This document shows, piece by piece, positions 50,613-59,612 of a stretch of 64,000 nt of DNA. A model generated the notes under the pieces. The model was not told where the DNA came from, did no database searches, and was given only the letters and a program-made list of their open reading frames with translations. The DNA lies in assembly GCA_039586035.1 (NCBI GenBank), contig JBDHLD010000003.1:62001-126000 (forward strand), read 5' to 3'. This DNA is from JBDHHQ01 sp039586035. Its GTDB lineage: Bacteria; Gemmatimonadota; Gemmatimonadetes; Longimicrobiales; Gaopeijiaceae. The first letter of the stretch is position 1. Each line of letters begins with the position of its first letter. A program made the translations under genes and the position numbers.

Positions 50613-53317
50613 GGCTCCACCGTCCGGCCAGCACCGAGTGGATCGAGCGTCCGGTACGTTTCGCGCATCTGGAAGTAGGTCGGACGCCGGCGTTCGACCC
50701 ACTCCGGCTCCTCCCAGGTGGACCACGTGAGCGTCGCCACCTCCGCTGCCTCATTGGGCCAGGCTGTCCAGCCGCCGCCGGGCACACGGACGGCGGCCGT
50801 GAGTCCGAGGGTCTCGATCATGCGCGTCGGCACTTCGCCACCGAAGTCCTCCGATCCCGGCCCACCCTGGACGACGCGGCGGGAGCTGGGGTCGGTCACG
50901 TTCAACAGAAGCCACGGGATGCGTACCTCGATGGCCGCGCCATCCGCAGACCATTCCCAGTAGCCATCCGGCGGGGCGCCCTCACGGAGTACGCCACGGT
51001 CGTAGCCTACGGCTCCGAACTCCGCGCCGTCCCTTCCGAAGCGCGGCCGGTTGGGCAGCACCCGCAGCGGCTCATAGAGGCCGTCTTCGTTGGGGCGGGT
51101 CCGGAACGGGTGATTCAGCCGCTGCTCGAAGCGACCGACGAAGATTCCGGGGAGCTCGGGCGCACCGAGATCCGGACCGGCCGCACCACGCTTCAGCCGG
51201 TCCCGAACCGGCACGATCCGCCACGGATTGGACGGCGGATCCGCCATCAGGCGGACCGTGTCGCGCGAGATGTGGAGGACGAACTCGACGCCGACCGGTA
51301 GCTGGGGCCCCACCGCACGGGGCCAGCGAACGTCGCCGCCCCGGGGGTCGAAGACGTCGAAGCCTACGAAGAACTCGGTGCCTGGTCCCCCGGCTCCGTC
51401 GATCAACAACCAGAGGTACGCCTCGTCCACTGCGGTGCGGAGGGTGCCGCCGCTGCCCTCCATCGACGGCGCGGTGCGTCGCCAGGCAGCCAGTCGTTCT
51501 TCCAGGGAATCTCCGTCCACGGCGGGCCGGGCTTCCATGGCCACCATGCCGTACTGTTGCTCGGGGTCCAGCCGATTCAACCAGAGGCGGTTGCGTTCCA
51601 GGGGCTGCTCGAAGTCGATGACGAGCCAGTTCTTCTTGAACCACTCGTCCATCCAGGCGAAAAGCGCGCCTCCGGCGAAGCCCGCCTCGGCGATCTCCCG
51701 GGTCATCCGCGCGTTGATGTCGGCCTGCTCGCCCTCGGTCAGCCCGCCGTGATTCCAACCCTGCGGGTGCACGTGGGCCAGGCCCATGCCCGTGGGCACG
51801 CCGTACTCGGCCATCAGGACCGGCATGCCCGGGTGGTGGGCCTTCAGGCGGCGGAGGTAGCCGAAGTAGGTCGAGGGTCCCTCGGCCGATGTGGCGCCCT
51901 GATGCGCCGGGTCGAGGAACATGAAGTCCGGGTAGTAGGGATAGGCGTGGTAGGAGGCGAAGACCCCGGCGGGGAACCGATCGGTGGCGCGTAGAAGCGA
52001 TCCGTCGAGACCCACCGCGTCGTTGTCGTACTCCCGCGGACGCACGTCCACGTCCTCGCCGAGCTCCGCGCGGATCGAGAGCTCTTCATCTACCGTGCTC
52101 TCCGTGGGGTGTCGCAGGGGGTCCAGCGTGGGCCAGTTGGTGTAGGCCACCGGGCGCTGCTGGTGATACGCTTCGGACTCGTAGGCCACGATGACCTCGC
52201 ACGCTTTGGCCATCCAGGCGTCCAGCGCGTTCCCTCCGGCGACCGTGATGTACTCGCCCTCATGGCCGGGAGCCGTGCCCTTCCGCTCCAGGTAGCCCTG
52301 GACGGAAAACGGCTCCCACTCCCGGCCGATCACGAACGCGAGGACCCACCGCGACACGTCGGCCGTGTAGTAGCCACCCGCGTGCCCGGGGCGAATCGGC
52401 AGATCGGCCCGTCCGTGCAGCACGTCCACGACCCTGCGCATCTCCTCGAAGAACCGACCCTCCCACACCGGGTCGACGTAGTCGTGGTCCGGAGGCAGGT
52501 CGGTCCAGACGCCGTGTATCACCCACAGGTCCGGTCCCTCCCCGGTGTTGTGGTCGAGAAGGGCCTGGTAGAAGGCCGGCGGGTGGATGGTGTAGACACG
52601 AATGGCGTTGACGTGCATCTCCGCCATTCCCCGGATCCACTCCGCGTAGGTGGCGGAGTCGGGGAACTGGCTGGGGTGCCTGCCCGGGAGCGCCGCTCCC
52701 AGGTTCATGCCTTTGACGTAGAAGGGCTGCCAGGCCCCGTCGACGCGGATCTCGAACCGGTCTCCGTGGGCCCGGCTGTGGTGCTCCACCGTGTCCGGGC
52801 GCACGAGCGGGGGGCGCGCGGGCGGCTCGGCGGCTGCGGCGGGCACCCGCTCCAGGTATCCCCGTGCCTCGGTGTTGCCGGGGTCAAGGGCCAGCGTTCG
52901 GGACCAAGCGTGCCGTGCCGTCACCAGATCGTCTTCGCGCCAGGCCGCCAGTCCCAGTCCCGTCCAGGCGTCGATGACCGAGGAATCCTGCGCGAGGACC
53001 GACGAGAAGTGGGCGCGGGCCGCGGTGGCATCGGCCTGCCTGAGAGCCACGAACCCGAGCCCCGTCAGTGCTCCCGCGTGCTCCGGACACCGACGGGCCG
53101 CCTCCTTGAAAGCCGTGCCCGCCTCGTCCACACGGCCCTCCCGGAGCAGTGCCCAGCCGCGGGCCGCCTCGTCGTTCCCCTCGTACGGACAGGCTGGTCG
53201 GTCCGGGGACGCCACTGCGGCGGGGCCCACCCTACCCTGCCCAGGCCCTACCACCGCCAGCAACAACAGCGACGCCATGGGAATCAGCAAGTTGAGGAGT
53301 CGGCGGAAGCGGCTCAT
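50609..53317 (-). CDS. TPR plus glycoside-hydrolase (clan GH-A-like) hybrid exoprotein
   Basis: 902 residues. Starts at ATG 53317, overlapping the GT2 stop; an N-terminal hydrophobic segment (LLIPMASLLLLAVVGPGQG) anchors or exports it. TPR units at about 45-145 (AARGWALLREGRVDEAGTAF, LGLAAWREDDLVTARHAWSR). A TIM-barrel glycosidase-like domain at about 185-590: FYVKGMNLGAALPGRHPSQF, MHVNAIRVYTIHPPAFYQAL, FVIGREWEPF (candidate acid/base Glu), ASYHAYPYYPDFMF, and MPVLMAEYGVPTGMG (candidate nucleophile Glu). A C-terminal ~280-residue beta-rich domain follows. In the operon it takes the place where Pga has PgaB and Bcs has BcsZ; it may trim or guide the polymer in the periplasm. Substrate unknown. 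Confidence 0.83.
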   Translation of the reverse strand: MSRFRRLLNLLIPMASLLLLAVVGPGQGRVGPAAVASPDRPACPYEGNDEAARGWALLREGRVDEAGTAFKEAARRCPEHAGALTGLGFVALRQADATAARAHFSSVLAQDSSVIDAWTGLGLAAWREDDLVTARHAWSRTLALDPGNTEARGYLERVPAAAAEPPARPPLVRPDTVEHHSRAHGDRFEIRVDGAWQPFYVKGMNLGAALPGRHPSQFPDSATYAEWIRGMAEMHVNAIRVYTIHPPAFYQALLDHNTGEGPDLWVIHGVWTDLPPDHDYVDPVWEGRFFEEMRRVVDVLHGRADLPIRPGHAGGYYTADVSRWVLAFVIGREWEPFSVQGYLERKGTAPGHEGEYITVAGGNALDAWMAKACEVIVAYESEAYHQQRPVAYTNWPTLDPLRHPTESTVDEELSIRAELGEDVDVRPREYDNDAVGLDGSLLRATDRFPAGVFASYHAYPYYPDFMFLDPAHQGATSAEGPSTYFGYLRRLKAHHPGMPVLMAEYGVPTGMGLAHVHPQGWNHGGLTEGEQADINARMTREIAEAGFAGGALFAWMDEWFKKNWLVIDFEQPLERNRLWLNRLDPEQQYGMVAMEARPAVDGDSLEERLAAWRRTAPSMEGSGGTLRTAVDEAYLWLLIDGAGGPGTEFFVGFDVFDPRGGDVRWPRAVGPQLPVGVEFVLHISRDTVRLMADPPSNPWRIVPVRDRLKRGAAGPDLGAPELPGIFVGRFEQRLNHPFRTRPNEDGLYEPLRVLPNRPRFGRDGAEFGAVGYDRGVLREGAPPDGYWEWSADGAAIEVRIPWLLLNVTDPSSRRVVQGGPGSEDFGGEVPTRMIETLGLTAAVRVPGGGWTAWPNEAAEVATLTWSTWEEPEWVERRRPTYFQMRETYRTLDPLGAGRTVEP

Positions 53318-54732
53318 GCAGCCTCCTGCACACGGAAGCCCCGGCGTTCGGCGGTTCCCCACGTGTTTCGGCCCCGCAACGCGTTGACGACTCCATTGAG
53401 GCGCCAGAACGACGTGAGCTGCCGATAGAACACGTTCTCGGCCAGGGCCAGGACGATGAGCTGCAGGAGATCCGAGTTATGGGCGTACCGCCGGAACGAA
53501 AGCTCCTCCTGAGCCACGGCGGCCGAGGAGAGGGCGATGCCGAAGACCACGGCCAGAACCAGAAAGGCCACGACGTACACGGGTGACGCGCGTCCCGCGG
53601 CCACGGTCAGGCCGAAGAAGAGGTATCCCCCAACCTCTATGAGGGGACCCACCATCTCGAGGATGAAGAAGTACGGGATGGCGAACATGCCCACCGTCCC
53701 ATAGCGCGGGTTGAAGAGCATCCCGCGGTGCCGGATCATCGTCTGCACCAGGCCCCGCTGCCAGCGGTCACGCTGGCGAGCCATGCCCCGCAGCGTCTCG
53801 GGGCACTCGGTCCACGCCACCGGGTCTGGGATGCACACGATCCGGTACGGGATCTTCCGGTCGCGGAAGTGCCGATGAAGGCGGATCACCAGCTCCATGT
53901 CCTCGCCGACGGTGTTCGTCGCGTATCCGCCGGCCTCCACGACCGCCGACCGCCTGAACACACCGAATGCGCCCGAGATGATCAGCGTGGCGTTCATCTG
54001 GGCCCAGCCCACCCGTCCCGAGAGGTAGGCTCTCAGGTACTCCAGCACCTGAAACTTGGCCAGCAGGTTGCGAGGTAGGCGGACCTCCTTCACCGAGCCG
54101 GACTTCACGCTCGATCCGTTGGCGACCCGGATGATCCCTCCCGCCGCGACGGTCCGGGTGTCCTCGAGGAACGGTCGGGCTGCCCGCATGAGGGCTTCTC
54201 CGTCCACGATGGAGTCGGCATCGATCACGCAGAACAGAGGCGTCCGGCAGAAGATCAGGCCCGTGTTGAGGGCGTCGGACTTCCCGCCGTTCACCTTGTC
54301 GATCACCCAGAGGTCCCGGTGGAGGCGGCTGCGGTAGATGGACTTCACGAGGGACACCGGCAGCTCGGCAGAGGGCATGCGGGCGGCCGGCACCAGGTCG
54401 AAGGCTTCGTGCAGCACCTCCAGGGTCCCGTCGGTGGATCCGTCGTTCACCAGTAGAACCTCGTATTCCGGGTAGTGGAGCGTCGTCAGAGCACGAGTGG
54501 CTTCCACGACCGTTTCCGCCTCGTTGAAGGCCGGCGAGATGATCGTGATCGGGGGGGCCGCGCCCAATCCGACCAGCTCGTCCACGTCGATGCTCTTGAG
54601 TCGGCGGACGTAGCGCGCCAGGAACCGGAAGGCCAGGAGGCTCAGGATCAGATAGATGACGTTCAGCGAGAAGAAGTACGCCAGGACGATGACGTTGAAG
54701 AGGTCCACCACCTGCCAGAACAGGCCGCTCAT
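53314..54732 (-). CDS. Processive GT2 polysaccharide synthase (PgaC/BcsA-like)
   Basis: 472 residues from ATG 54732, overlapping the HEAT gene stop. N-terminal helix (VVDLFNVIVLAYFFSLNVIY), GT-A domain at about 55-320 and two or three C-terminal helices (GMFAIPYFFILEMVGPLIEV, VYVVAFLVLAVVFGIALSSA). Catalytic motifs: ISPAFNEAETVVEATRAL, VNDGSTDGT, VIDADSIVDGEAL, VGEDMELVIRLHRH (catalytic Asp), and RQRDRWQRGL, the QxxRW motif of processive synthases. It should build a long beta-linked polymer and pass it through the inner membrane. No PilZ domain is fused, unlike BcsA. Donor sugar unknown: PNAG, cellulose or another polymer are all possible. Confidence 0.92.
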   Translation of the reverse strand: MSGLFWQVVDLFNVIVLAYFFSLNVIYLILSLLAFRFLARYVRRLKSIDVDELVGLGAAPPITIISPAFNEAETVVEATRALTTLHYPEYEVLLVNDGSTDGTLEVLHEAFDLVPAARMPSAELPVSLVKSIYRSRLHRDLWVIDKVNGGKSDALNTGLIFCRTPLFCVIDADSIVDGEALMRAARPFLEDTRTVAAGGIIRVANGSSVKSGSVKEVRLPRNLLAKFQVLEYLRAYLSGRVGWAQMNATLIISGAFGVFRRSAVVEAGGYATNTVGEDMELVIRLHRHFRDRKIPYRIVCIPDPVAWTECPETLRGMARQRDRWQRGLVQTMIRHRGMLFNPRYGTVGMFAIPYFFILEMVGPLIEVGGYLFFGLTVAAGRASPVYVVAFLVLAVVFGIALSSAAVAQEELSFRRYAHNSDLLQLIVLALAENVFYRQLTSFWRLNGVVNALRGRNTWGTAERRGFRVQEAA

Positions 54733-55796
54733 GCCGGGGCCACCAGAATCGCCTCTCGGGCCGCTTGAGCCTCTGGCGCGCCGGACCGTGCCAGCCGCTC
54801 CAGAATGTCCGTGCGCCCCATGCCTCGGAGCCCCTGGGCCGCGTACATGACGACCCAAGGCGTGTCGTCCTCCAACGCCTCCTCCAGGAGGTGCGCTTCG
54901 GCGGGGCCTCCCAGTCGTGACAGGGCGCGGATCGCGTGCCCGCGGACCGCCGGGTTGGCCGCCCTGCAGTGCTTCCGGGCGGACGGCACGGCGTCGGCTC
55001 CCCCCAGCTTGCGCAGCAACCGCAGCGCGGCGATCAGGAGGTCCGGGTCGTCCTCCTCCCGGAGGATCTTCTCGGCCGCCCCGACGGACTCCAGGTCTTT
55101 GAGGTCGACAAGGGCTCCCGCGACGATCGCGCGGACGCGCGTAGGGTGCGATCTGTCCGCCATCACCGCCCGCAGCGTGGGGGCCGCCGCAGGCCCCATT
55201 CGACCCACCAGCGTCGAGAGGAAGGGGATGTTCCAGAGGTCGAACCTGTCCAGGCTCCCCACCACGTCATGCAGGTGCCAGACGGCCCCCCGGCGCGCCA
55301 AGGCGTAGGCCGCGTTGATGGCCACGATGGGTGAGCGGTCCCGGAGCATGTCAGCGACCCGCTGCTCCAGGTTCTTTCCCGCGAGCCCTCCGAGAACCTC
55401 CACCGCCCGGGCTCTGCGTTCGGGAACGCGGTGCGTCAGCTCCGGATCCAGCACTTGCAGATGCGGGGCCGCGATCTTCCTGACCATCGTGGCGTCGTGG
55501 CCCTTCAGGAGCCGCGTGAACCGCGAGAGAAAGTCGAGGAAGAAGATCTGGTCCGAGGGGGCCACGGTGGCGGAGAACGGCTGCGGCGGCGCCTCGCCGG
55601 CCAGAACGTCGTATACCCGAGGCGTCCAGATGTCCTCCAGGCGAGTCCGGTGACGCCCCCGCAGCGTGTTCTTGACGCGGAGGCTGACGATGCCACAGCA
55701 GATGCCCAGAAAGACGGTGAAGAGACCCAGGCTGGCGAGGATCAGGAAGCGGAGCACCTCGTCCTGCATGGCCATCTGGGTGAGCTCGGAGAACAT
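54729..55796 (-). CDS. HEAT-repeat membrane protein
   Basis: 355 residues. One N-terminal membrane helix (residues about 15-42, FLILASLGLFTVFLGICCGI) and a cytoplasmic part rich in HEAT-like helical pairs from about 110 onward: RRARAVEVLGGLAGKNLEQR, VAINAAYALARRGAVWHLHD, TRVRAIVAGALVDLKDLESV, LIAALRLLRKLGGADAVPSA, AVRGHAIRALSRLGGPAEAH, VVMYAAQGLRGMGRTDILER. HEAT repeats bind other proteins, so this is a scaffold candidate for the synthase; its stop overlaps the synthase ATG. It is 11 nt after the response-regulator gene. I know no fixed name for this family. Confidence 0.85.
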   Translation of the reverse strand: MFSELTQMAMQDEVLRFLILASLGLFTVFLGICCGIVSLRVKNTLRGRHRTRLEDIWTPRVYDVLAGEAPPQPFSATVAPSDQIFFLDFLSRFTRLLKGHDATMVRKIAAPHLQVLDPELTHRVPERRARAVEVLGGLAGKNLEQRVADMLRDRSPIVAINAAYALARRGAVWHLHDVVGSLDRFDLWNIPFLSTLVGRMGPAAAPTLRAVMADRSHPTRVRAIVAGALVDLKDLESVGAAEKILREEDDPDLLIAALRLLRKLGGADAVPSARKHCRAANPAVRGHAIRALSRLGGPAEAHLLEEALEDDTPWVVMYAAQGLRGMGRTDILERLARSGAPEAQAAREAILVAPA

Positions 55797-55807
55797 GTCT
55801 GGGCCCG

Positions 55808-56635
55808 TCAGTCTTCACGATCGCCGTGCTCCAGGAGCCGTCGAACCCGGGCCAGGACCTCGATGGGAGAGAACGGCTTGACGACGTAGTCGTCCGCTCC
55901 GAGCTCCAGACCCCGCACGAGGTCCCTCTCGTCCGTTCGTCCTGTGAGCATGATGACCGGGACGTGATCCCACGCCTTGTCTTCCCGGATGCGGGCCAAG
56001 AGGTCCAGGCCGTCCAGGCCCGGGAGCATTCCATCCAGGATGGCCAGGTCGAACACCTCGCTGGACACACGGTCCAGAGCGTCCGCCCCGTCATCGAGGA
56101 CAGTGACGTCGAAGTCGCCTTCGCGGGCGAGCCGGTCCATCAGGAGACCCGAAGCGAAAGGATCGTCCTCGACGACCAGGATGCGTGTGAGCCGCGGGCC
56201 CGAGAGCGGCGGTACCGGCGCGTGGCCGTCGGAGGTCAGATCCTCCCCCCAAGCGGCCTGTTGATCCACCAGATCCGCTTCGGCGGCCGCAATCGCGTCC
56301 CGCGTCGAGTCCCGGGCGGAAAGGGTCTTCAGCGAGATGACCACGGGGAACGGCTTCCGAGGGGACGACCTGCGCCAGGCGTCCCGGACCGCCGACTCGG
56401 CGTCGTCGTCGTCCAGCGCTGTAACGAGTACCAGCAGACGCTGCGCCGACCACCGGGTCACGACTGCTCCCGCGGGTAGCGTCGTATCGAGCGATTTGGC
56501 CAGGCGCGTCAAGGCGCCCTTGCTCACGGGCCCTCGCTCCTCGAGCGGCCCGATGAGGGCCAAATGGGTCGCGAGCGTCCCCCCGGTCCCGGACGGTATA
56601 CCTTCCGCCAGCCGTAGAAGGGTCGCTTCGGTCAT
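55808..56635 (-). CDS. Response regulator: degenerate GGDEF domain followed by REC
   Basis: 275 residues. The C-terminal ~120 residues are a standard receiver: acidic pair in LVVEDDPFAS, phospho-acceptor D201 in LDGMLPGLDG, switch residues in VIMLTGRTDERD, and the Lys of DDYVVKPFSPIEVLARVRRL. The N-terminal half looks like a worn GGDEF domain: ALTRLAKSLDTTLPAGAVVT then RWSAQRLLVLVTALDDDDAE, where SAQRL (63-67) stands in the place of GGDEF. It cannot make c-di-GMP and may sense it, or just signal by fold. REC at the C-terminus is an unusual order. First gene of the polysaccharide operon; no histidine kinase is adjacent. Confidence 0.87.
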   Translation of the reverse strand: MTEATLLRLAEGIPSGTGGTLATHLALIGPLEERGPVSKGALTRLAKSLDTTLPAGAVVTRWSAQRLLVLVTALDDDDAESAVRDAWRRSSPRKPFPVVISLKTLSARDSTRDAIAAAEADLVDQQAAWGEDLTSDGHAPVPPLSGPRLTRILVVEDDPFASGLLMDRLAREGDFDVTVLDDGADALDRVSSEVFDLAILDGMLPGLDGLDLLARIREDKAWDHVPVIMLTGRTDERDLVRGLELGADDYVVKPFSPIEVLARVRRLLEHGDRED

Positions 56636-56848
56636 GACTCCACGTTCCGTTACGAGCGGCTGAGTCCAGGGACCACGGGGCCCCCGGACATTCTTCCGGC
56701 TTCTAGTCTCGACACCATCGAGGGGGGACTGAATCGATCAGGCGATCGTGGATGGGGGTTCCGCCGGGTGGAATCTCGCGCTGGCCGGACGTGGTCCGCT
56801 GTCCGCGAGGGTGGGCTTCGTCGTCGAGCGTCTCTTCGGTCGAGGTCG

Positions 56849-56878
56849 GCTCGGGCCCCGTGCCTCCGGGACCCGAGC
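56849..56878 (-). terminator. Hairpin after the DUF481-like gene
   Basis: 12-bp stem with one G-T pair: GCTCGGGCCCCG (56849-56860), loop TGCCTC, CGGGACCCGAGC (56867-56878). On the minus strand it begins 21 nt past the stop codon of the DUF481-like gene; no T-tract. It separates that gene from the polysaccharide operon, whose promoter should lie between here and 56636. Confidence 0.55.
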
Positions 56879-56899
56879 GGTGGGGGGGAGGTGGCGGGT

Positions 56900-57778
56900 C
56901 TACATCGTGATGACGAGGGACACTGTGAAGATGCTGTCCCACTTCTTGGCGGGGACGGTCACCGTCGCGTCTTGTGGCGTCCCGTCCGGGAGCCTCAACG
57001 GCACCGACAGCAGCGAGGGCAAATTGTCGAAGAGGAGCTGGAGAGACGTACGGAACGCCAGGGTCTCCGACATGCTCACGGCCAGCGAGTTGAGCCAGTC
57101 GGCCCGTAGATCCGTCGTCTCATTCAGGTTCTGGTCCAACAGCAGGAGGCTGGCGAACTCGGTCGTGGACGAGAGCTTCTTCATGGCGTCGTACGAGAGG
57201 CGAAGGCCCCCGAACGACTCGGAGACGCCGGGCGTAGGCACGAGGTCTTTCTGCAACGTGTACGTCACGCCGAGATCCGCCTTGAAACGGGCGTCATCCG
57301 CGTCGACGAACGCCCGGCCGACACCAGCGACCGCGTTGTAGCGATTGTCGATTCCGGCGAACGTGTTACGGTCCCAACCGGCGCCGCCGAACGCCAGCAC
57401 CGTCCCCAGGGTCCGATCGTAGCGTCCCCGCGCAAAGAAGTTCTCGGCCGTCAGCTCGGTGCGCTTCTCCTCGACCAACTCGAAGTCGTCGGGGGAGGTG
57501 CCCACTGCCGTGGTCGTCGTGATCCGGGTCTCCGACCGTATCCCCCCGCCCTCGAACCGCAGCTCGTTCAGGGCGTTCTTGCCCAGGAACACGGTCGAAA
57601 GTCCCAGCGTGCTGGACGAGGCGTTGCCGCCGGTGGACACCCAGCTGAGGTCGGTGGTGTTGGTCCAGACCAGGCCCGTGGGCTCCTCGTCCTGTGGCTC
57701 GGCCTCCTGACCGCCGACCCCCAACGGAGCGAGCGCAACGAGAAGTGTTGTGCACAGGGCGGCGGCCGGGAGCCACAT
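56900..57778 (-). CDS. DUF481-type outer-membrane beta-barrel protein
   Basis: 292 residues from ATG 57778 with signal peptide MWLPAAALCTTLLVALAPLG. The mature part reads as a salt-induced outer-membrane (DUF481) barrel: TGLVWTNTTDLSWVSTGGNA, TLGLSTVFLGKNALNELRFE, TELTAENFFARGRYDRTLGT, AFGGAGWDRNTFAGIDNRYN, GGLRLSYDAMKKLSSTTEFA, ending KKWDSIFTVSLVITM. GAGG lies 6 nt before the chosen start; ATG 57880 (MPPLRVVSTRSGRTG) is an alternative. The function of DUF481 proteins is unknown. It lies 278 nt after the symporter gene and is followed by a hairpin, so it is probably transcribed alone. Confidence 0.85.
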   Translation of the reverse strand: MWLPAAALCTTLLVALAPLGVGGQEAEPQDEEPTGLVWTNTTDLSWVSTGGNASSSTLGLSTVFLGKNALNELRFEGGGIRSETRITTTTAVGTSPDDFELVEEKRTELTAENFFARGRYDRTLGTVLAFGGAGWDRNTFAGIDNRYNAVAGVGRAFVDADDARFKADLGVTYTLQKDLVPTPGVSESFGGLRLSYDAMKKLSSTTEFASLLLLDQNLNETTDLRADWLNSLAVSMSETLAFRTSLQLLFDNLPSLLSVPLRLPDGTPQDATVTVPAKKWDSIFTVSLVITM

Positions 57779-58056
57779 CGCCAGCCTCGGTCGGATGAAG
57801 TCAGTGGGTTGAACCGGGACTGCGTTTGACGGCGGTCCAGTCCGACCGGACCGCGTCGAGACAACTCGCAGAGGGGGCATCGCACTCGTCTCCGTGCTCT
57901 TGGTCGCGATTGGGGCTGGCACCGGCGGGGTGATCCGGGTCACCGCCCGTTCGTTGATGCAGACACGGGCGTGCGGGGAAAAGTCACACCGGGCAATGGG
58001 CGGGCGATCGGTGCCAGGACCGGTGCCCTCACGGTGGGTGCCCTGGGGGCTGCCCC

Positions 58057-59457
58057 TCAGCGTGTCAGGACGTCGTCCGTCCCATCCACATTGGCGGTGG
58101 TGTAACGTGAGCGGCCGCTGACCCGGTCCTCCATGAGGGTCGAGAACACGTCGCTGAGGAACAGCATGCTGATCAGGTTGGGGATCGCCACGACGGCAAC
58201 CGAGATGTTGGCCAGCACCCAGAGGCGATCGACGTCTGCCACGCCCGCGAAGAGCACGCCCGGGACGAAGTACAGCCAACGCAACGTCCGAAACGCCCTG
58301 ACGCCGGCGAGACTCACGAGGCTCGTTTCGAAGTAGACGAAGAAGCCGATCTGGGTCGAGAGCGAGAAGGTCAGGATGGAGATCGAGACGATCGCCGCGG
58401 CCGCCGTCTCCGGCAGCGCGCGGGAGAAGGCCTGCAACAGCAGCTCGATGCCCGATTCGCCGCTGTCCAGGGCGCCGGTACACAGGATGGCCAGGGCGGT
58501 AATCGAGCAGATGACGATGGTGTCCACGAACACCTCGACCGCTCCCCAGACCCCCTGCTCGAAGGGGTGGGCGGTCTCGGCGGTGGCGTGCACCATGGGG
58601 GCGGTGCCCAGGCCCGCCTCGTTCGAGAGCATGCCGCGGGCCATGCCCTGCTTGAGGGCCGTGGCCACGGCGATGCCGGTAGCTCCGCCCACGCCCGCCA
58701 CCGGGGTGAAGGCGTAGGTGAAGATGGTCTGGAGGACGTCGGGAATCCGTTGGTAGTTGAGGGCGATGACCACCGAGGCGCCGGCCAGGTAGGCGAACGA
58801 CATGAAGGGGACGAGGGCCCCGGAAAAGCGCCCGATGCGGCGCACGCCGCCCAGGACGACCATGGCCGTGACCACCGCCATGATCGACGTGATCAGGTAG
58901 GGGTTGACGTCGTAGCTGGCGAGGAACGCCCGCCCGACCGTGTGGGATTGGAGCAGCGAGGCGCTGAACATGGCGTTGACCAGCATGCCGGCGCTGAACA
59001 GATAGGCCAGAGGCGTCCAGCCCAGCCCGCGGCGGATCGTGTGCATCGGCCCCCCTCGCACCCGTCCGTCACGGCCCCGTTCCCGGTAGTGCACACCCAG
59101 CGTGATCTCCACCGTCTTGGACATCATGCCAAAGAACGCGAGGAGCCACATCCAGAAGATCGCGCCGGCTCCTCCCACGGAGAGCGCCGTGGCCACCCCC
59201 GCCATGTTGCCCATGCCGACCGTGCCTCCGAGCGACGTGGCCGCGGCCTGGAAGGAGGACATGGACCCGGAATCGCCCCTGTCCCCACGGCCGATGGCGA
59301 GCACGGTGTGCCGGAGGATGTGCCCCAGGCCCCGAACCTGGAAGAAGCCGGACTTGACGGTGAAGAAGACCGCCACCCCGGCGATGAACACCATGGTCCA
59401 GGGACCCCAGAGGAGGCCGTCCACGACCGCCAGCCAATCCAGGAACCGGTCGATCAT
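58057..59457 (-). CDS. Sodium:alanine symporter family (AGCS) protein
   Basis: Inner-membrane Na+-coupled importer of small neutral amino acids such as alanine or glycine. 466 residues with about 10-11 helices. Family signatures: FQAAATSLGGTVGMGNMAGV, MMSKTVEITLGVHYRERGRD with GPMHTIRRGLGW, TGIAVATALKQGMARGMLSN, EAGLGTAPMVHATAETAHPF, and VDTIVICSITALAILCTGAL. Length is normal. It lies between the amidohydrolase (155 nt upstream) and the DUF481 gene, all on the minus strand, with gaps large enough for separate promoters. The amidohydrolase might release amino acids that this takes up, but nothing in the sequence proves a link. Confidence 0.95.
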   Translation of the reverse strand: MIDRFLDWLAVVDGLLWGPWTMVFIAGVAVFFTVKSGFFQVRGLGHILRHTVLAIGRGDRGDSGSMSSFQAAATSLGGTVGMGNMAGVATALSVGGAGAIFWMWLLAFFGMMSKTVEITLGVHYRERGRDGRVRGGPMHTIRRGLGWTPLAYLFSAGMLVNAMFSASLLQSHTVGRAFLASYDVNPYLITSIMAVVTAMVVLGGVRRIGRFSGALVPFMSFAYLAGASVVIALNYQRIPDVLQTIFTYAFTPVAGVGGATGIAVATALKQGMARGMLSNEAGLGTAPMVHATAETAHPFEQGVWGAVEVFVDTIVICSITALAILCTGALDSGESGIELLLQAFSRALPETAAAAIVSISILTFSLSTQIGFFVYFETSLVSLAGVRAFRTLRWLYFVPGVLFAGVADVDRLWVLANISVAVVAIPNLISMLFLSDVFSTLMEDRVSGRSRYTTANVDGTDDVLTR

Positions 59458-59612
59458 GGGTTGTCAGTTCCCCGCGGCCGTGACGGGTGGGCGGCCGCGC
59501 GACCCAGAGCGATGCGTGGACAGGTCGGGAATCGCCGCGTCGCTGGTGCCGCTCGACAGGCGACCGCACATGGGACGCGGCCCAGGCGCTGGCGCTTCTT
59601 GCCCGAGACTCT

